Positions 26,501 through 35,226 are shown, numbered from the stretch's first letter. The stretch is 45,371 nucleotides of DNA from Chitinophaga pinensis (GCA_945887955.1 CAMCZO010000009.1:1-45371), one strand, 5' to 3'. Notes: generated from the letters alone by a model not told the origin. Made by a program: numbers and translations.

Positions 26501-26795
26501 CTTTAAAAAAATTAATCCTAAATTCCTAAAAAACAGCATCAGGTTTAATCCATATGTATTTGCAGATGCAGGAACAATTAATACAAACTCTGAAGGAAAT
26601 GTATTAACAATGAGTTCATTAATAGCTGATGCAGGAATAGGAACAACTTTTAGCATTTTGAGATGGGGAAATTTATATGGAATAAAACCCCTTACAATTA
26701 GATTTGATTGTCCGTTTATTTTAAACAGATTAGCATTTGCAGAAAAAGATTATTTTCAATTTAGATGGCTTATAGGCATTAACAAATCATTTTAA
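23580..26795 (+). CDS. M1 metallopeptidase fused to an Omp85-like outer-membrane barrel
   Basis: 1071 residues. After a signal peptide (to about residue 28), residues ~45-650 form an M1 gluzincin: G-M-E-Y-P-M near 363, zinc site HEMTH at 387-391 and Glu410 in M-D-E-G-F at the canonical spacing. From ~675 to the end the chain changes to short alternating strands rich in aromatic residues (R-P-S-F-W-Y-N-G-F-D-G-L-K-T-G). Near the end it has G-G-G-L-G-L-R-G-Y (L-R-G-Y at 936-939), like the L6-loop R-G-Y/F motif of Omp85 barrels. It closes with P-Y-V-F-A-D-A-G and a final aromatic strand ending in F. I infer an outer-membrane barrel carrying a peptidase domain. Whether the peptidase faces the periplasm or the surface is unknown. 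It lies just behind rluF. Confidence 0.85.
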   Translation: MVFFIYKKHSLKCFGLFFMLFQFIGQSQNEFVDYRSVTNPLYWKNRKPIEGYWQQDVHYLIKAELNDSADVVSGTEELIYWNNSPYTISFVYFNLYNNAQTKDSYTSNLYKNNGYNLKYGKYRSKNLGTVVESIKINGQDLKTELDNTILKVYLNKPLNSGESITVDLNFKTYFDQEAIRNRMKLFNSFGKKHFDIVHWYPRISVIDQKFGWTTDQHMDHEFYGDFGSYHVEMTLPNDYIADATGVLINEKEVLPDTLRKKLDIRNFAQKQYNSPPSTIIKKDGTKKTWKFSAINVHDFALTTDPNYRIGETNWNGVRCIALVQEPHAAAWQNTSNFIGKVLETNSYNIGPYHHPKMIVADAQDGMEYPMLTLCGGVDPDYRSLLIHEMTHNWFQGMLGTNETYRAFMDEGFTQFYTADTYQFIDGPIHNMPELKNNYFNRFTQHNRIIDEEIYSSFYNNVVTKNEEVALNTHADDFNGAIRHGGGYGQSYTKMAAMLKNMEYVLGRFLFDKAMQHYFNQWKFAHPYPEDFRNSIIQFTGVDLNWFFDQWLETTKTIDYKIGKIKHLKNGVYELNFKRKGGMQMPIDFSVVDKNDSAHHFYIPNTWFEKKSIATTLPRWIGWGPKLKTTYTATVNIGAPIKNVIIDPSFRLADVDMTNNVKQGKFKLRFDSKVYNAPNWKKYDMRIRPSFWYNGFDGLKTGIMLSGDYLMSKHIFELGIWVSSGIGQSDLGSDIAISQFNTLSFNLDYKNSLHKYIKKSNVYLQLKSLDGLDGFTLGFEKKSNNDRTKIYSHIKAMLRDMPQDTVYLINNKEWGYRKLNSAIHIGIEHSYRYNKGAGILLFNLRASAFTKSYDFSAATLTHINKQELGNLVINTRMFSQIGFGSKLPSESMLFVSGANNEDLMNNKYTRSMGFIPTKWGNYSYLTNHFTAGGGLGLRGYSGYLLAEKNSDGTIKFNYKGITGLSINTEIEFGKFFKKINPKFLKNSIRFNPYVFADAGTINTNSEGNVLTMSSLIADAGIGTTFSILRWGNLYGIKPLTIRFDCPFILNRLAFAEKDYFQFRWLIGINKSF

Positions 26796-26802
26796 ATAAA
26801 AT

Positions 26803-27705
26803 TTAAGAAGATTTAAAAAAATTAATAAACCCCGGAAGCGTATTAATTTGTAAAAAACTATAATTCATTAGTTCGCCTCCTAAACCCTTATAAAAATTTG
26901 CTAAGCCTTGCTTTGAACCACCTCCAAAATCGAAGAAATCAGACTTATTTTCAAAGAACTTAATTGCATGAAAAATCAGCAAATGCATACTGCCAGAATT
27001 ATCTGGTTTATCAAAATTTGTTCCTTTAAGATATAAAACATGTTTACCATTACAAATAAAATGAGCTAAAGCTTTAATGTTTTGTTTATCATCAATTACC
27101 TTAAATGTATAAAGCGTTTGGTTAGAAATAGCGTTTTTTAATAATTGATCAAAAAGAGATACGGTCGAGGGCAACAATTTAATTTCATTAATTAAAAATG
27201 GATTTAATAATTTTTGAGAAAGGTTTAAACATTCATTATAATTTACCATTTGAACATTAAAACCTAAAGTTGTTGATTTTGAAATATTTCGTTTGGTATT
27301 TTGATTAATTATATAAGTATTCTTATAGTCAAAGACAAAAGTGATTTTTGGAGAAATAAATTTTGAAGTAATTTTATTTGAAATATTTAATTCTAAATCA
27401 ATTAGTTTATAATGAGAAATAATATAATTATAAAAAAGAAATTCAATATCTAAATTTAATTTACCAAAAGCACCTAACTGAGATGTGAATGGGGGTTGGG
27501 AAAGATATGTAAAACCAAATTTTGATTTTATTGGTAAAGGAAAAACAGTTTCATAATCATTTAAAATTAAAGCATCCCAATTAGGAGAAGTGGCATTCAA
27601 ATAAAAAGATTGGGCAAACACAAGAGGAAATTGAGAAGATAAAATAGTTTTATCCCATTTATCAAAATCAATTTGATTATGCTTTATGTAATTTAAATTA
27701 TTAAT
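26803..27705 (-). CDS. FemAB/GNAT-like acyltransferase, start codon non-canonical
   Basis: A GNAT-superfamily protein of the FemAB-like kind: W-D-A-L-I-L-N-D-Y-E-T-V-F-P-L-P, then a Q-P-P-F-T-S-Q-L-G block, and near the C-terminus F-D-F-G-G-G-S-K-Q-G-L-A-N-F-Y-K-G-L-G. The first usual start is GTG at 27621. However, the in-frame sequence before it is conserved-looking (Y-I-K-H-N-Q-I-D-F-D-K-W-D, then F-P-L-V-F-A-Q-S-F-Y-L). It is open back to a stop at 27715-27717 with no ATG, GTG or TTG. ATT at 27705 would give 300 residues. So either a rare start or a small lesion exists. It follows the polysaccharide genes by about 40 bases, so it may modify the polymer or lipid. Substrate unknown. Confidence 0.75.
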   Translation of the reverse strand: MNNLNYIKHNQIDFDKWDKTILSSQFPLVFAQSFYLNATSPNWDALILNDYETVFPLPIKSKFGFTYLSQPPFTSQLGAFGKLNLDIEFLFYNYIISHYKLIDLELNISNKITSKFISPKITFVFDYKNTYIINQNTKRNISKSTTLGFNVQMVNYNECLNLSQKLLNPFLINEIKLLPSTVSLFDQLLKNAISNQTLYTFKVIDDKQNIKALAHFICNGKHVLYLKGTNFDKPDNSGSMHLLIFHAIKFFENKSDFFDFGGGSKQGLANFYKGLGGELMNYSFLQINTLPGFINFFKSS

Positions 27706-27747
27706 AAGAAATTATATAAAAAAACATATTAATTTATAAAATAATAA

Positions 27748-29031
27748 CTAAACACGCTTATTATTTAAATTATAAATACTCATATAGCCAAATAATGTAT
27801 TAAAAAATGCAAAAAAAACAATGCCTTTGTTTGAATCAAGAATGTTTTCGGTATAAAAACCTATTAATAAAATAATTAAAAATGACAGATAAATAAAATT
27901 TTTGTCTTTTATTGCAAGATATAGAAAATAAAAAAATGAAAATAAAAATAAAACAAAACCTATAATGCCACATTTAATTAAATAAGAAATGTATTGATTA
28001 TGTGCATTAAAATTTTCAAGATATGAAATAAATAAACCTTTTTTAGAATACTCAGTTTTAAGCATTGTAACTTCATCACCAGTTCCATATCCAATTAATG
28101 GAGATTTTTTAATTAAATCAAAAGCGCATCTCCACCTTTCGATGCGAGGTTCAGTATAAGAATAATTAACATATTCCTTATTATTTAAAGGTTTAATATC
28201 AGAAATCAATTCTCCAGAAAAACGATTTTTAAAATAAGTTATATTAAAAATAATTATAAAACTTAAAACAAAAAAAAGAATTGATATTAATAAATACTTT
28301 TTTTTATTGTAAATTCTAAAAAAAGGAAAAATAAATAATAAAATTATAAAAACACAAATAATAGAATTTCTTGAAGCTAAAAAAAACAAACCTAAATATA
28401 ATATTATGATTATTGATAACATCAAAATTTTATTAAAGAAAACCTTTAAAGTATTTAATATCTGAACAGAATATAAAATTGATAACGAAATGTATAAAGA
28501 GAAGTAACTGGCATGGATACTAATTGGCTTAGAAAACCCATGATTAAAAAAATAACCTGAACTTATAGTTTTAATTAAAGGCAATTTTAATTCAAATAAA
28601 ATTAAATAAAATAAATAAAAAAACAGGTAAAGTATTGATAAAACACATGTTAATGTTAATGTTATTAATATTAAATTTATATTTACTTGATTGATTTTAA
28701 TTGATAAAGGTAAAATTAAAGGGAATAATAATATTACTAATTGACGTTCAAGTATATAATTAGCTTCTGTTCTATCAATTGATAAATTATAAAATAAAAC
28801 TGCTATAAAATAAATTAATTGAAAAATCCAAACTTGTTTCGGGATGGTCTTTATTTTTTCCTTACTTAAATCAATTAATGTTAAAACAAATAATGTAATA
28901 AAAATAATTGTGGTGTAAAATAAATTATAGGGCAAAAAAAACACATATAATAAAACCAAAAAAAGTCTTAGTTTTTCAATTTGTTCAATATTTTTAAAAT
29001 TATTTTTGAAGTTTAAACTAATTAAATTCAT
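27748..29031 (-). CDS. O-antigen ligase/polymerase family membrane protein
   Basis: 427 residues, mostly transmembrane helices, with the family's marks: a conserved R in L-A-S-R-N-S near the middle, and a large periplasmic loop with I-G-Y-G-T-G-D-E. This is followed by N-A-H-N-Q-Y-I-S-Y-L-I-K-C-G-I-I-G, the typical H-N-x-Y-L-x-x-x-x-x-x-G-I-x-G motif of the Wzy/WaaL superfamily. It could ligate finished glycan to its carrier or polymerise repeat units. It shares one base with the stop of the preceding glycosyltransferase gene (TAATG), implying translational coupling. A second polymerase-like gene lies at 32207-33796, so one of the two may be the ligase. Confidence 0.85.
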   Translation of the reverse strand: MNLISLNFKNNFKNIEQIEKLRLFLVLLYVFFLPYNLFYTTIIFITLFVLTLIDLSKEKIKTIPKQVWIFQLIYFIAVLFYNLSIDRTEANYILERQLVILLFPLILPLSIKINQVNINLILITLTLTCVLSILYLFFYLFYLILFELKLPLIKTISSGYFFNHGFSKPISIHASYFSLYISLSILYSVQILNTLKVFFNKILMLSIIIILYLGLFFLASRNSIICVFIILLFIFPFFRIYNKKKYLLISILFFVLSFIIIFNITYFKNRFSGELISDIKPLNNKEYVNYSYTEPRIERWRCAFDLIKKSPLIGYGTGDEVTMLKTEYSKKGLFISYLENFNAHNQYISYLIKCGIIGFVLFLFSFFYFLYLAIKDKNFIYLSFLIILLIGFYTENILDSNKGIVFFAFFNTLFGYMSIYNLNNKRV

Positions 29032-30116
29032 TATTTAATAATTAAATTTTCGTATTGATTAATTATTTTTTCCCATGAATAATTATCTTTTATATTCAAA
29101 TAATTATTATTTATAAATAATTGATTTATTTCAGATGATTTATTTGTTTCATCAAGAATTTTAATAACTTCTTTATTAGAGTCAAAATAATAACAATTAG
29201 ATCCTAATACACTCATATTAAATTCATTATTATGAGCACAAATAAGTGCTTTACATCCCATAGCTTCTAATAATGAAGGATTTGTTCCACCTACAGAATG
29301 TCCATGAAAATATAAATTAGAAAAAAATCTTAAATTATTAATAGTTTCAAAATCATAAATTGGTCCTGTAAAAATTATACGTTTATCAAAATTAAATTTA
29401 GAATATAAATACGCGCCAAATTTATTTGAATAATTTCCTACCACCAAGAATAAATTATCAGATTTAGATGATACAACCCCCTCTAATATCATTTCAATAT
29501 TATTTTCAGGCTCCATTCTTGCAATAAGCATGCTGTATGAAAAAGGATTTAAATTAAATGAATTTAAAATTAAAGGGTTTTCTTTTTCAAATAAACAAGC
29601 ACCATAAGCAATAAAATGGGATTTAATATTATATTTATTAAATAAATAAGTTTGAATAGCAATAGAATCAGCAACAAGCATTGTGCTTTTTTTAACAGCT
29701 AATCGTTCGGAAAACATTAAAAAACGCTGAACATATTTAGAGTATTTACTACGTTTCCATTCCAAGCCATCCATATTAGTAATAATATTAGATTTTTTTG
29801 AAAATAACCACAAAAAAATTGAGCTACTTGTATAACCTAAATTTATTATTGCATCAAAATTATGTTTACGAGAATTTAAAATACAATTAAAATCATAAAA
29901 AAATTGTCCAATAGTTCCTAAAATAAATTCAGGGTCAAATTGATGTATTAAATTTATTCCATTCCATTTTTTTTCTTGAAATTTATGTCTACTCGAATTG
30001 TAAACAAAAACTTCATGTCCTTTTTTTAAAAAACCTAATGATAGATATTCAGCTAATTGTTCAAATCCCCCATAATTATTAGGAATTCCTCTTGTACCTA
30101 TTATTGCTATTTTCAA
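29031..30116 (-). CDS. glycosyltransferase, DUF1972 / family 4 (rhamnosyltransferase-like)
   Basis: 361 residues in the GT-B fold. The N-terminus M-K-I-A-I-I-G-T-R-G-I-P-N-N-Y-G-G-F-E is the signature of the DUF1972 group, which includes rhamnosyltransferases of capsule and O-antigen loci. The middle has N-M-D-G-L-E-W-K-R-S-K-Y. The C-terminal half has the donor-binding G-H-S-V-G-G-T-N-P-S-L-L-E-A-M-G motif. It transfers a sugar to a lipid-linked oligosaccharide on the cytoplasmic face; donor and acceptor are not readable. It lies 21 bases after the preceding glycosyltransferase gene and overlaps the next gene by one base. Confidence 0.9.
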   Translation of the reverse strand: MKIAIIGTRGIPNNYGGFEQLAEYLSLGFLKKGHEVFVYNSSRHKFQEKKWNGINLIHQFDPEFILGTIGQFFYDFNCILNSRKHNFDAIINLGYTSSSIFLWLFSKKSNIITNMDGLEWKRSKYSKYVQRFLMFSERLAVKKSTMLVADSIAIQTYLFNKYNIKSHFIAYGACLFEKENPLILNSFNLNPFSYSMLIARMEPENNIEMILEGVVSSKSDNLFLVVGNYSNKFGAYLYSKFNFDKRIIFTGPIYDFETINNLRFFSNLYFHGHSVGGTNPSLLEAMGCKALICAHNNEFNMSVLGSNCYYFDSNKEVIKILDETNKSSEINQLFINNNYLNIKDNYSWEKIINQYENLIIK

Positions 30117-30137
30117 TGTTAACTGTATTGTTAAATT

Positions 30138-31244
30138 TTAAACTATTAAATCTGGATTTCCAGAAAGAATATTAGAAAGCCTAGATTCAAAAATATTTAC
30201 TGTAAAATTAGAAATATAATAATCAAAACTTTTATGACTTATATTTTGTCTTAACAGTTTATCTGTTAGTAACTTATTTATAGACGATTCTAAATCATCT
30301 ACAGAAATATTTCCCATTAAAACACCTCGACCATCACCAATTAAATCAGGTATTCCTCCAATATTTGAGGAAATGCATGGAACTCCATATTGCATAGCTT
30401 CTAGCAAAACTAAACCAAATGTATCATAATTACTAGGTAATAAAAAAATACCCGCATTTTTAAATTCTTCATATTTATCATTACCAAATTTTGGTCCTAA
30501 AATAATTACCTTATCTTCTAAACCCTTTAATTTAATTAATTCGGTTATATGCGAATATTTAATATCACCTTCTGAACCAACAATTCTAAAAATAAAGTTA
30601 ATTCCCTTTCTATTTAGTCTTTCTAAAGCATCTATTATCAGTAATATACCTTTGCCTTTAATTAAATTAGACAAATACAATAACGTAATCGGATTTTGTT
30701 CGTTATTATATGTGTTTTTAAAATTTACTTGTGGTATTCCATTGGGTAATATAAAAACTTGTCCTTTATAAATATGACTAATATCCTCAATTAATAAAGG
30801 TGATAAACAAATTACATTTACATTCTTAAAAACAAAAGTATAGTACTTCTTTTTAAATTTTGAGTAAATAGAATTTTCCCTAAATCCGTAAGTATGAAGA
30901 TGTAACAAAGGTTGTTGACCAAAAAAACGCACTAATAAAACAAGTATCGAATCTTTTATAAAAGAAAAGCCAAACGGAAAAATAGTTATGTATACATATT
31001 CATATCTATTGGTAAGCATTTTATAAAAAGATTTCGAAATAATTTTTAAAGTTAAAATATATTTAAAAAAACTGTTTTTTTGTAAATCATCAATATTTTT
31101 AGCCGTAGCTAAGTTTATATAATCACACTGAAACTTACTATTAATTAAAGTACTATTTCTTATAATATCATTCATAACCGAAACACCATGAATTGGTGGC
31201 GGAAATTGCATGATAAAAAGTATTTTTTTTGGTGTAGTATTCAA
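30138..31244 (-). CDS. glycosyltransferase family 4
   Basis: 368 residues, GT-B fold. The N-terminus has Q-F-P-P-P-I-H-G-V-S-V-M-N. The C-terminal domain has L-L-Y-L-S-N-L-I-K-G-K-G, the E-x7-E region F-L-L-P-S-N-Y-D-T-F-G-L-V-L-L-E-A-M-Q-Y-G-V-P, and S-N-I-G-G-I-P-D-L-I. The catalytic glutamates fit a retaining GT4 enzyme that uses a nucleotide sugar. It starts one base after the GT2 stop, so is part of the same tight operon. Sugar specificity unknown. Confidence 0.92.
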   Translation of the reverse strand: MNTTPKKILFIMQFPPPIHGVSVMNDIIRNSTLINSKFQCDYINLATAKNIDDLQKNSFFKYILTLKIISKSFYKMLTNRYEYVYITIFPFGFSFIKDSILVLLVRFFGQQPLLHLHTYGFRENSIYSKFKKKYYTFVFKNVNVICLSPLLIEDISHIYKGQVFILPNGIPQVNFKNTYNNEQNPITLLYLSNLIKGKGILLIIDALERLNRKGINFIFRIVGSEGDIKYSHITELIKLKGLEDKVIILGPKFGNDKYEEFKNAGIFLLPSNYDTFGLVLLEAMQYGVPCISSNIGGIPDLIGDGRGVLMGNISVDDLESSINKLLTDKLLRQNISHKSFDYYISNFTVNIFESRLSNILSGNPDLIV

Positions 31245-31245
31245 T

Positions 31246-32202
31246 TTACTTAACAGATTTATAAAGTTTTACTATCGTATTTTTGGAAAAAAAAGATATA
31301 AAAAACAAAAAATAAGATAGAAAATAAAAAGGATTTAATTTAATAGCCTTTCTCAAATTTTCGCGAGCTAATTTTGGCTCATAATTATTCCATAAATACT
31401 TTTTAGATATAAATAAATAATAACCTAGTTTTTTGGAAATATTAGAATTTTGACTACGTATAATTTCTTTTAATTCTATATCATCTTTGTTATCTATAAT
31501 ATCATTATTCTCAAGAATATTTTGTCTAATTTGTAAAAATCGTTTTCCTCTGAATCTCTCATCTGTAGTTACTGATTCTGGATTTATTCTAACTTTAATG
31601 TAAGAAGATTTAAAATTACAAACTAAACCCTTTTTAATAACTTTTAGCCATAAAAAATGATCTTCAAAGGTGTGTGCTTTTAAATCATATCCACCTAAAG
31701 AAACTATTAAATCTTTTTTAAAAAAAACTACACTATGTATAAAAGGATTTTTTTTTAAAATATTAGAATTAATTTCATCACTTGAATGCCCTGAGCATTG
31801 AAGTGTAAATATAAAATTGCCATTTTCATCAACATAATCTGCATCAGAACCTATTAAAACATAGTCAGGATTAGCCTCCATGAATTCATATTGATCTTGA
31901 AGTCTGTTTAAATAACAAATGTCATCTGCATCAAATCTGGCAACATATTTAGCATTACACAATTGTAAACCATAATTTAGTGCAGATGAAACTCCTCCAT
32001 TTTCTTTATTGTATAATTTAATTCTATTGTCATTGTATTCTAAAATAATACTTTCAGAATTATCATTTGATCCATCATTAATAATAATGAATTCAAAATC
32101 CTTAAAAGTTTGATTTAAAATACTGTCAATAGCTTCTCGTAAATATTTTTCACAATTATATACTGGCATTAAAACACTAATTAAAACAGTATTATTCATC
32201 AT
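31246..32202 (-). CDS. glycosyltransferase family 2
   Basis: 318 residues, GT-A fold. V-L-M-P-V-Y-N-C-E-K-Y-L at residues 10-21, the nucleotide-binding I-I-N-D-G-S-N-D near 40-47 and the metal-binding D-A-D-D at 91-94 are all present. A hydrophobic C-terminal patch (S-Y-F-L-F-F-I-S-F-F) may bring it to the membrane. It is an inverting enzyme adding one sugar to the repeat unit. It lies 4 bases behind the Wzy-like gene. Confidence 0.92.
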   Translation of the reverse strand: MMNNTVLISVLMPVYNCEKYLREAIDSILNQTFKDFEFIIINDGSNDNSESIILEYNDNRIKLYNKENGGVSSALNYGLQLCNAKYVARFDADDICYLNRLQDQYEFMEANPDYVLIGSDADYVDENGNFIFTLQCSGHSSDEINSNILKKNPFIHSVVFFKKDLIVSLGGYDLKAHTFEDHFLWLKVIKKGLVCNFKSSYIKVRINPESVTTDERFRGKRFLQIRQNILENNDIIDNKDDIELKEIIRSQNSNISKKLGYYLFISKKYLWNNYEPKLARENLRKAIKLNPFYFLSYFLFFISFFSKNTIVKLYKSVK

Positions 32203-32206
32203 ATAT

Positions 32207-33796
32207 TTAATCTAATTGCGATTTATTTTTGTAAATATCAACAAACATCATTATTTCAAAAATAATAACAATATTAAAAGCTTCAAACCAGTAATCAGTA
32301 AATAAGAAAAATAAAAAAATGGGTAATAACATCAAGCCATAGCTTAATTCTTTGTAACGTTTAAGAAAATAATATAAATAAAAAATTATAAATAATAAAA
32401 AACCTATTAAGCCATATTCTCCTATTAATTGGTTTAATACTGAATTAGGAAAATTAAGCATAGAATGCTCAGAAATAGATTTTAAATAGTATCTTAAAGT
32501 AAGTTTAAGATGATTTTCTTTAAAATCAGGAGAGATATATGCGAGTTTATTAATGTATTTTCCAGATATTCCTATATTAGTTGCCTTATACGCTAATTTA
32601 GAAGAAAAATTACCAGCACCATAACCAATTATTAAATGCTTAGGACAATCCTTAATTTTTTTGAAGGTTTCTAAAAAAGAAAGATATTTACCTGGATATT
32701 TTTCATAGTAATTTTGATTAATGGATATATTAGTATCTCCATAAAAGGTATTAAAAAGTAAAATAAATTTCCCCCTATTTACTTCATCATTTTTTAATTC
32801 AATACTATCTAATTTTCTTGAATTTAATTTATTACTTAATTCCTTTTCGATAACAGTATTGTAAAGTATATTTTTAGGTAATATTATTTCTTTCTTTAAT
32901 AATGAATTGTGTTTTAAATAACCTAATATTAAATCATTTTTTTCAATTCTATCGTCGTAATGTGGTTTTAAAAGTTTCTTTTCTGAATGAAGTAAACTTT
33001 GTATTTTATTATTTAAATAGTTTAAATTAGAAGGTGACACTTTTACGATAAAAATAATCATAAAACTTATAAAACAAATAACAATACTTTTATGATATTT
33101 TGATTTGTCAAATAAGAAAATAAATAAAAAACTAGTTAACAAAATTAAATTCCCAAGATTACTTGTTGTTACTAAAGTGATAATAAAACATAATAAAGAC
33201 AAACGAAATTGTTTTTGATAAAAAAAATAAAATATTCCTAATGAATTTATAATATTATTAGTCGTGCTAATATCAAATGAAATGCCTCTTAAATGATCTC
33301 CTGTTGATGCAAAATATTTATAATTATGCCCGTCATATATGTATGGATTTAATGAATGTATTTCTATAATAATACATAATATATTATATCCAGTAACTAT
33401 AGCATTAAAAATAAAAAACCATGCTAAAGCATTTTTAACCTTAATTATACCTTGGGTTTCTATAGAAAGAATAACCTGGTGTAAGATTAATATAGAGAAC
33501 ATCCAATAACTTAGTGATAATGAAAAAAGAATAATATAATTTAGATTAGAAGTATAATTTAAAATAAATTGAATTAGCATCAGGCAAATCATTGTCAAAT
33601 AGAAGAAAGGCATTCGTTTATTCTTAAAACCAAATTTAAAATCAGGCCTCATGAAATAAATAAATACAACTCCAATTAATTTTATAGTTAAACTAACATT
33701 AATAATTAAAATCAAAAAAACTAGCAATAATAAGTCCGTAGACTTATTAAAACTTTTAAAATTTATTTTAATCTTTTCAAAAAAATTATTCAACAT
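32207..33796 (-). CDS. Wzy-like polysaccharide polymerase (multi-pass membrane protein)
   Basis: 529 residues with many hydrophobic helices at both ends and a very large polar loop (about residues 275-450) between them. In that loop lie I-I-G-Y-G-A-G-N-F-S-S-K and S-M-L-N-F-P-N-S-V-L-N-Q-L-I-G-E-Y-G-L-I-G. The latter is the position and pattern of the H/N-x-x-L-x-x-x-G-x-x-G motif of O-antigen polymerases. The sequence is otherwise poorly conserved, as usual for Wzy. It is expected to join flipped repeat units in the periplasm. It overlaps the upstream flippase gene by one base and precedes GT2 by 4 bases. A polymerase is the best guess from context plus topology. Confidence 0.75.
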   Translation of the reverse strand: MLNNFFEKIKINFKSFNKSTDLLLLVFLILIINVSLTIKLIGVVFIYFMRPDFKFGFKNKRMPFFYLTMICLMLIQFILNYTSNLNYIILFSLSLSYWMFSILILHQVILSIETQGIIKVKNALAWFFIFNAIVTGYNILCIIIEIHSLNPYIYDGHNYKYFASTGDHLRGISFDISTTNNIINSLGIFYFFYQKQFRLSLLCFIITLVTTSNLGNLILLTSFLFIFLFDKSKYHKSIVICFISFMIIFIVKVSPSNLNYLNNKIQSLLHSEKKLLKPHYDDRIEKNDLILGYLKHNSLLKKEIILPKNILYNTVIEKELSNKLNSRKLDSIELKNDEVNRGKFILLFNTFYGDTNISINQNYYEKYPGKYLSFLETFKKIKDCPKHLIIGYGAGNFSSKLAYKATNIGISGKYINKLAYISPDFKENHLKLTLRYYLKSISEHSMLNFPNSVLNQLIGEYGLIGFLLFIIFYLYYFLKRYKELSYGLMLLPIFLFFLFTDYWFEAFNIVIIFEIMMFVDIYKNKSQLD

Positions 33797-35226
33797 TAAT
33801 TTTTAATTAATTGTTTTAATCGCAAAATATTAATTTGTTTAGTAAAAAGTAATAATAATAAATAAATAGATATTGATAATATACCTAAAACTATGAATGA
33901 ACTCGTTATTTGTTTTGAAATGATAACAGAAAAAATAGCAATAGAAAAAGTGATTAAACAACTTTTTAAATTAAGCTGAATTTGTGTTTGATTTATTAAT
34001 TTGTAATAAAGTAAAACTTGTAATAATGTAGAAATTAAAAAAGAAATTGCAGACCCTATTCCACCATATAAATGAATTAATAATAAATTTAAAAAAATAT
34101 TAATTATAGAAACAACTAAAGTAATATACATAATTTTTTTTAACTGCCCTTGAACAAATCCTAGTGTCCATAAAAAATTAACTATACAAACAAGTGGAAC
34201 GCAAGCTGATAAAATCCAATAACTAACTTCGTTTATTTCACCATATTTATTATTCGTAAAATAATCTACAACTGGAGTCCATATTGATATTAAAATAATT
34301 GGAATTATCATGACTATTGCTAATTCAATTTTAAATAAAAAATCAATCGCATTTTTTTTACTTTCTAATATTTCATTCTTTCCGTTAAATATTTTTGAAA
34401 ATCGTGTAAGCAATATTGGTCCAATTATTAAAATTGGCAATTTAGATAGTTCATATACTTTATAAACAAAACTATATTCAGCAGTAATAATTGATGTAGT
34501 TAAAATTCCTAATAAAATAACGTCAATTCTACTTAATGCCGAATCAAAAATAACAACACCTAATTGAGGTAATGATTCAAGAATAAAACTCTTATACTCT
34601 TTTAAGCGGTAAAGCGGTTTAATTTTAATATTAATTAATTTTGATAAAAATAAATATCCAAGAATCATCTCTACTACTGAACTAATTATAAAAAAATAAA
34701 TAATTTCATATATATAAAAATGATTAGTGATGTACAAAAAAATTAAGAAAATAAATTTTAAAAGATTGGTTAATACTGCAATTATTGCTAGTTTCAAATA
34801 TGAGTCTAATCCATTGAGTCCTAATTTAAATGAATTCGCTATATTTATAAGACAAATATTTAAAAATACAATTAAGAAAAAAGGATGGTTACTTTTAAAC
34901 TCAGGAAATAATTTTAATGATAAAAAAACTATTGCCAAAAATAATAAACTAACAACTATAGAATGAAAGAAATGTATTCCAATTGTTTGAACTCTATCAT
35001 AACCAGATGCTATTCTTTTAACATAAACCAAATCTAATCCTAATGATGCAATTGAAATAATTGTAAATCCTAATGCAATTGACCAATTATATTCTCCAAA
35101 TTCTTCTTTACTTAAATATTTAGATGTAAAATAAAATATTAATAATCCAAAAAATTGTGTTGCAATTACTTGAATAGTGTTTCCAGAAATATCGATTAAT
35201 ATTTTTTTATTTTTTATGGTATTCAT
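33796..35226 (-). CDS. Wzx-type polysaccharide flippase
   Basis: 476 residues with the even helix spacing of the MOP/polysaccharide-transport superfamily. The N-terminus has D-I-S-G-N-T-I-Q-V-I-A-T-Q-F-F-G-L-L-I-F-Y, and K-Y-L-S-K-E-E-F-G-E-Y-N-W is the classic first-loop motif. L-P-Q-L-G-V-V-I-F-D-S-A-L-S-R-I-D-V-I-L-L-G is the mid-protein motif. It flips undecaprenyl-linked repeat units across the inner membrane. It is first in the locus; I see no clear promoter in the 60 bases before it, so transcription may read in from the rnhA/VF530 pair. Confidence 0.9.
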   Translation of the reverse strand: MNTIKNKKILIDISGNTIQVIATQFFGLLIFYFTSKYLSKEEFGEYNWSIALGFTIISIASLGLDLVYVKRIASGYDRVQTIGIHFFHSIVVSLLFLAIVFLSLKLFPEFKSNHPFFLIVFLNICLINIANSFKLGLNGLDSYLKLAIIAVLTNLLKFIFLIFLYITNHFYIYEIIYFFIISSVVEMILGYLFLSKLINIKIKPLYRLKEYKSFILESLPQLGVVIFDSALSRIDVILLGILTTSIITAEYSFVYKVYELSKLPILIIGPILLTRFSKIFNGKNEILESKKNAIDFLFKIELAIVMIIPIILISIWTPVVDYFTNNKYGEINEVSYWILSACVPLVCIVNFLWTLGFVQGQLKKIMYITLVVSIINIFLNLLLIHLYGGIGSAISFLISTLLQVLLYYKLINQTQIQLNLKSCLITFSIAIFSVIISKQITSSFIVLGILSISIYLLLLLFTKQINILRLKQLIKN

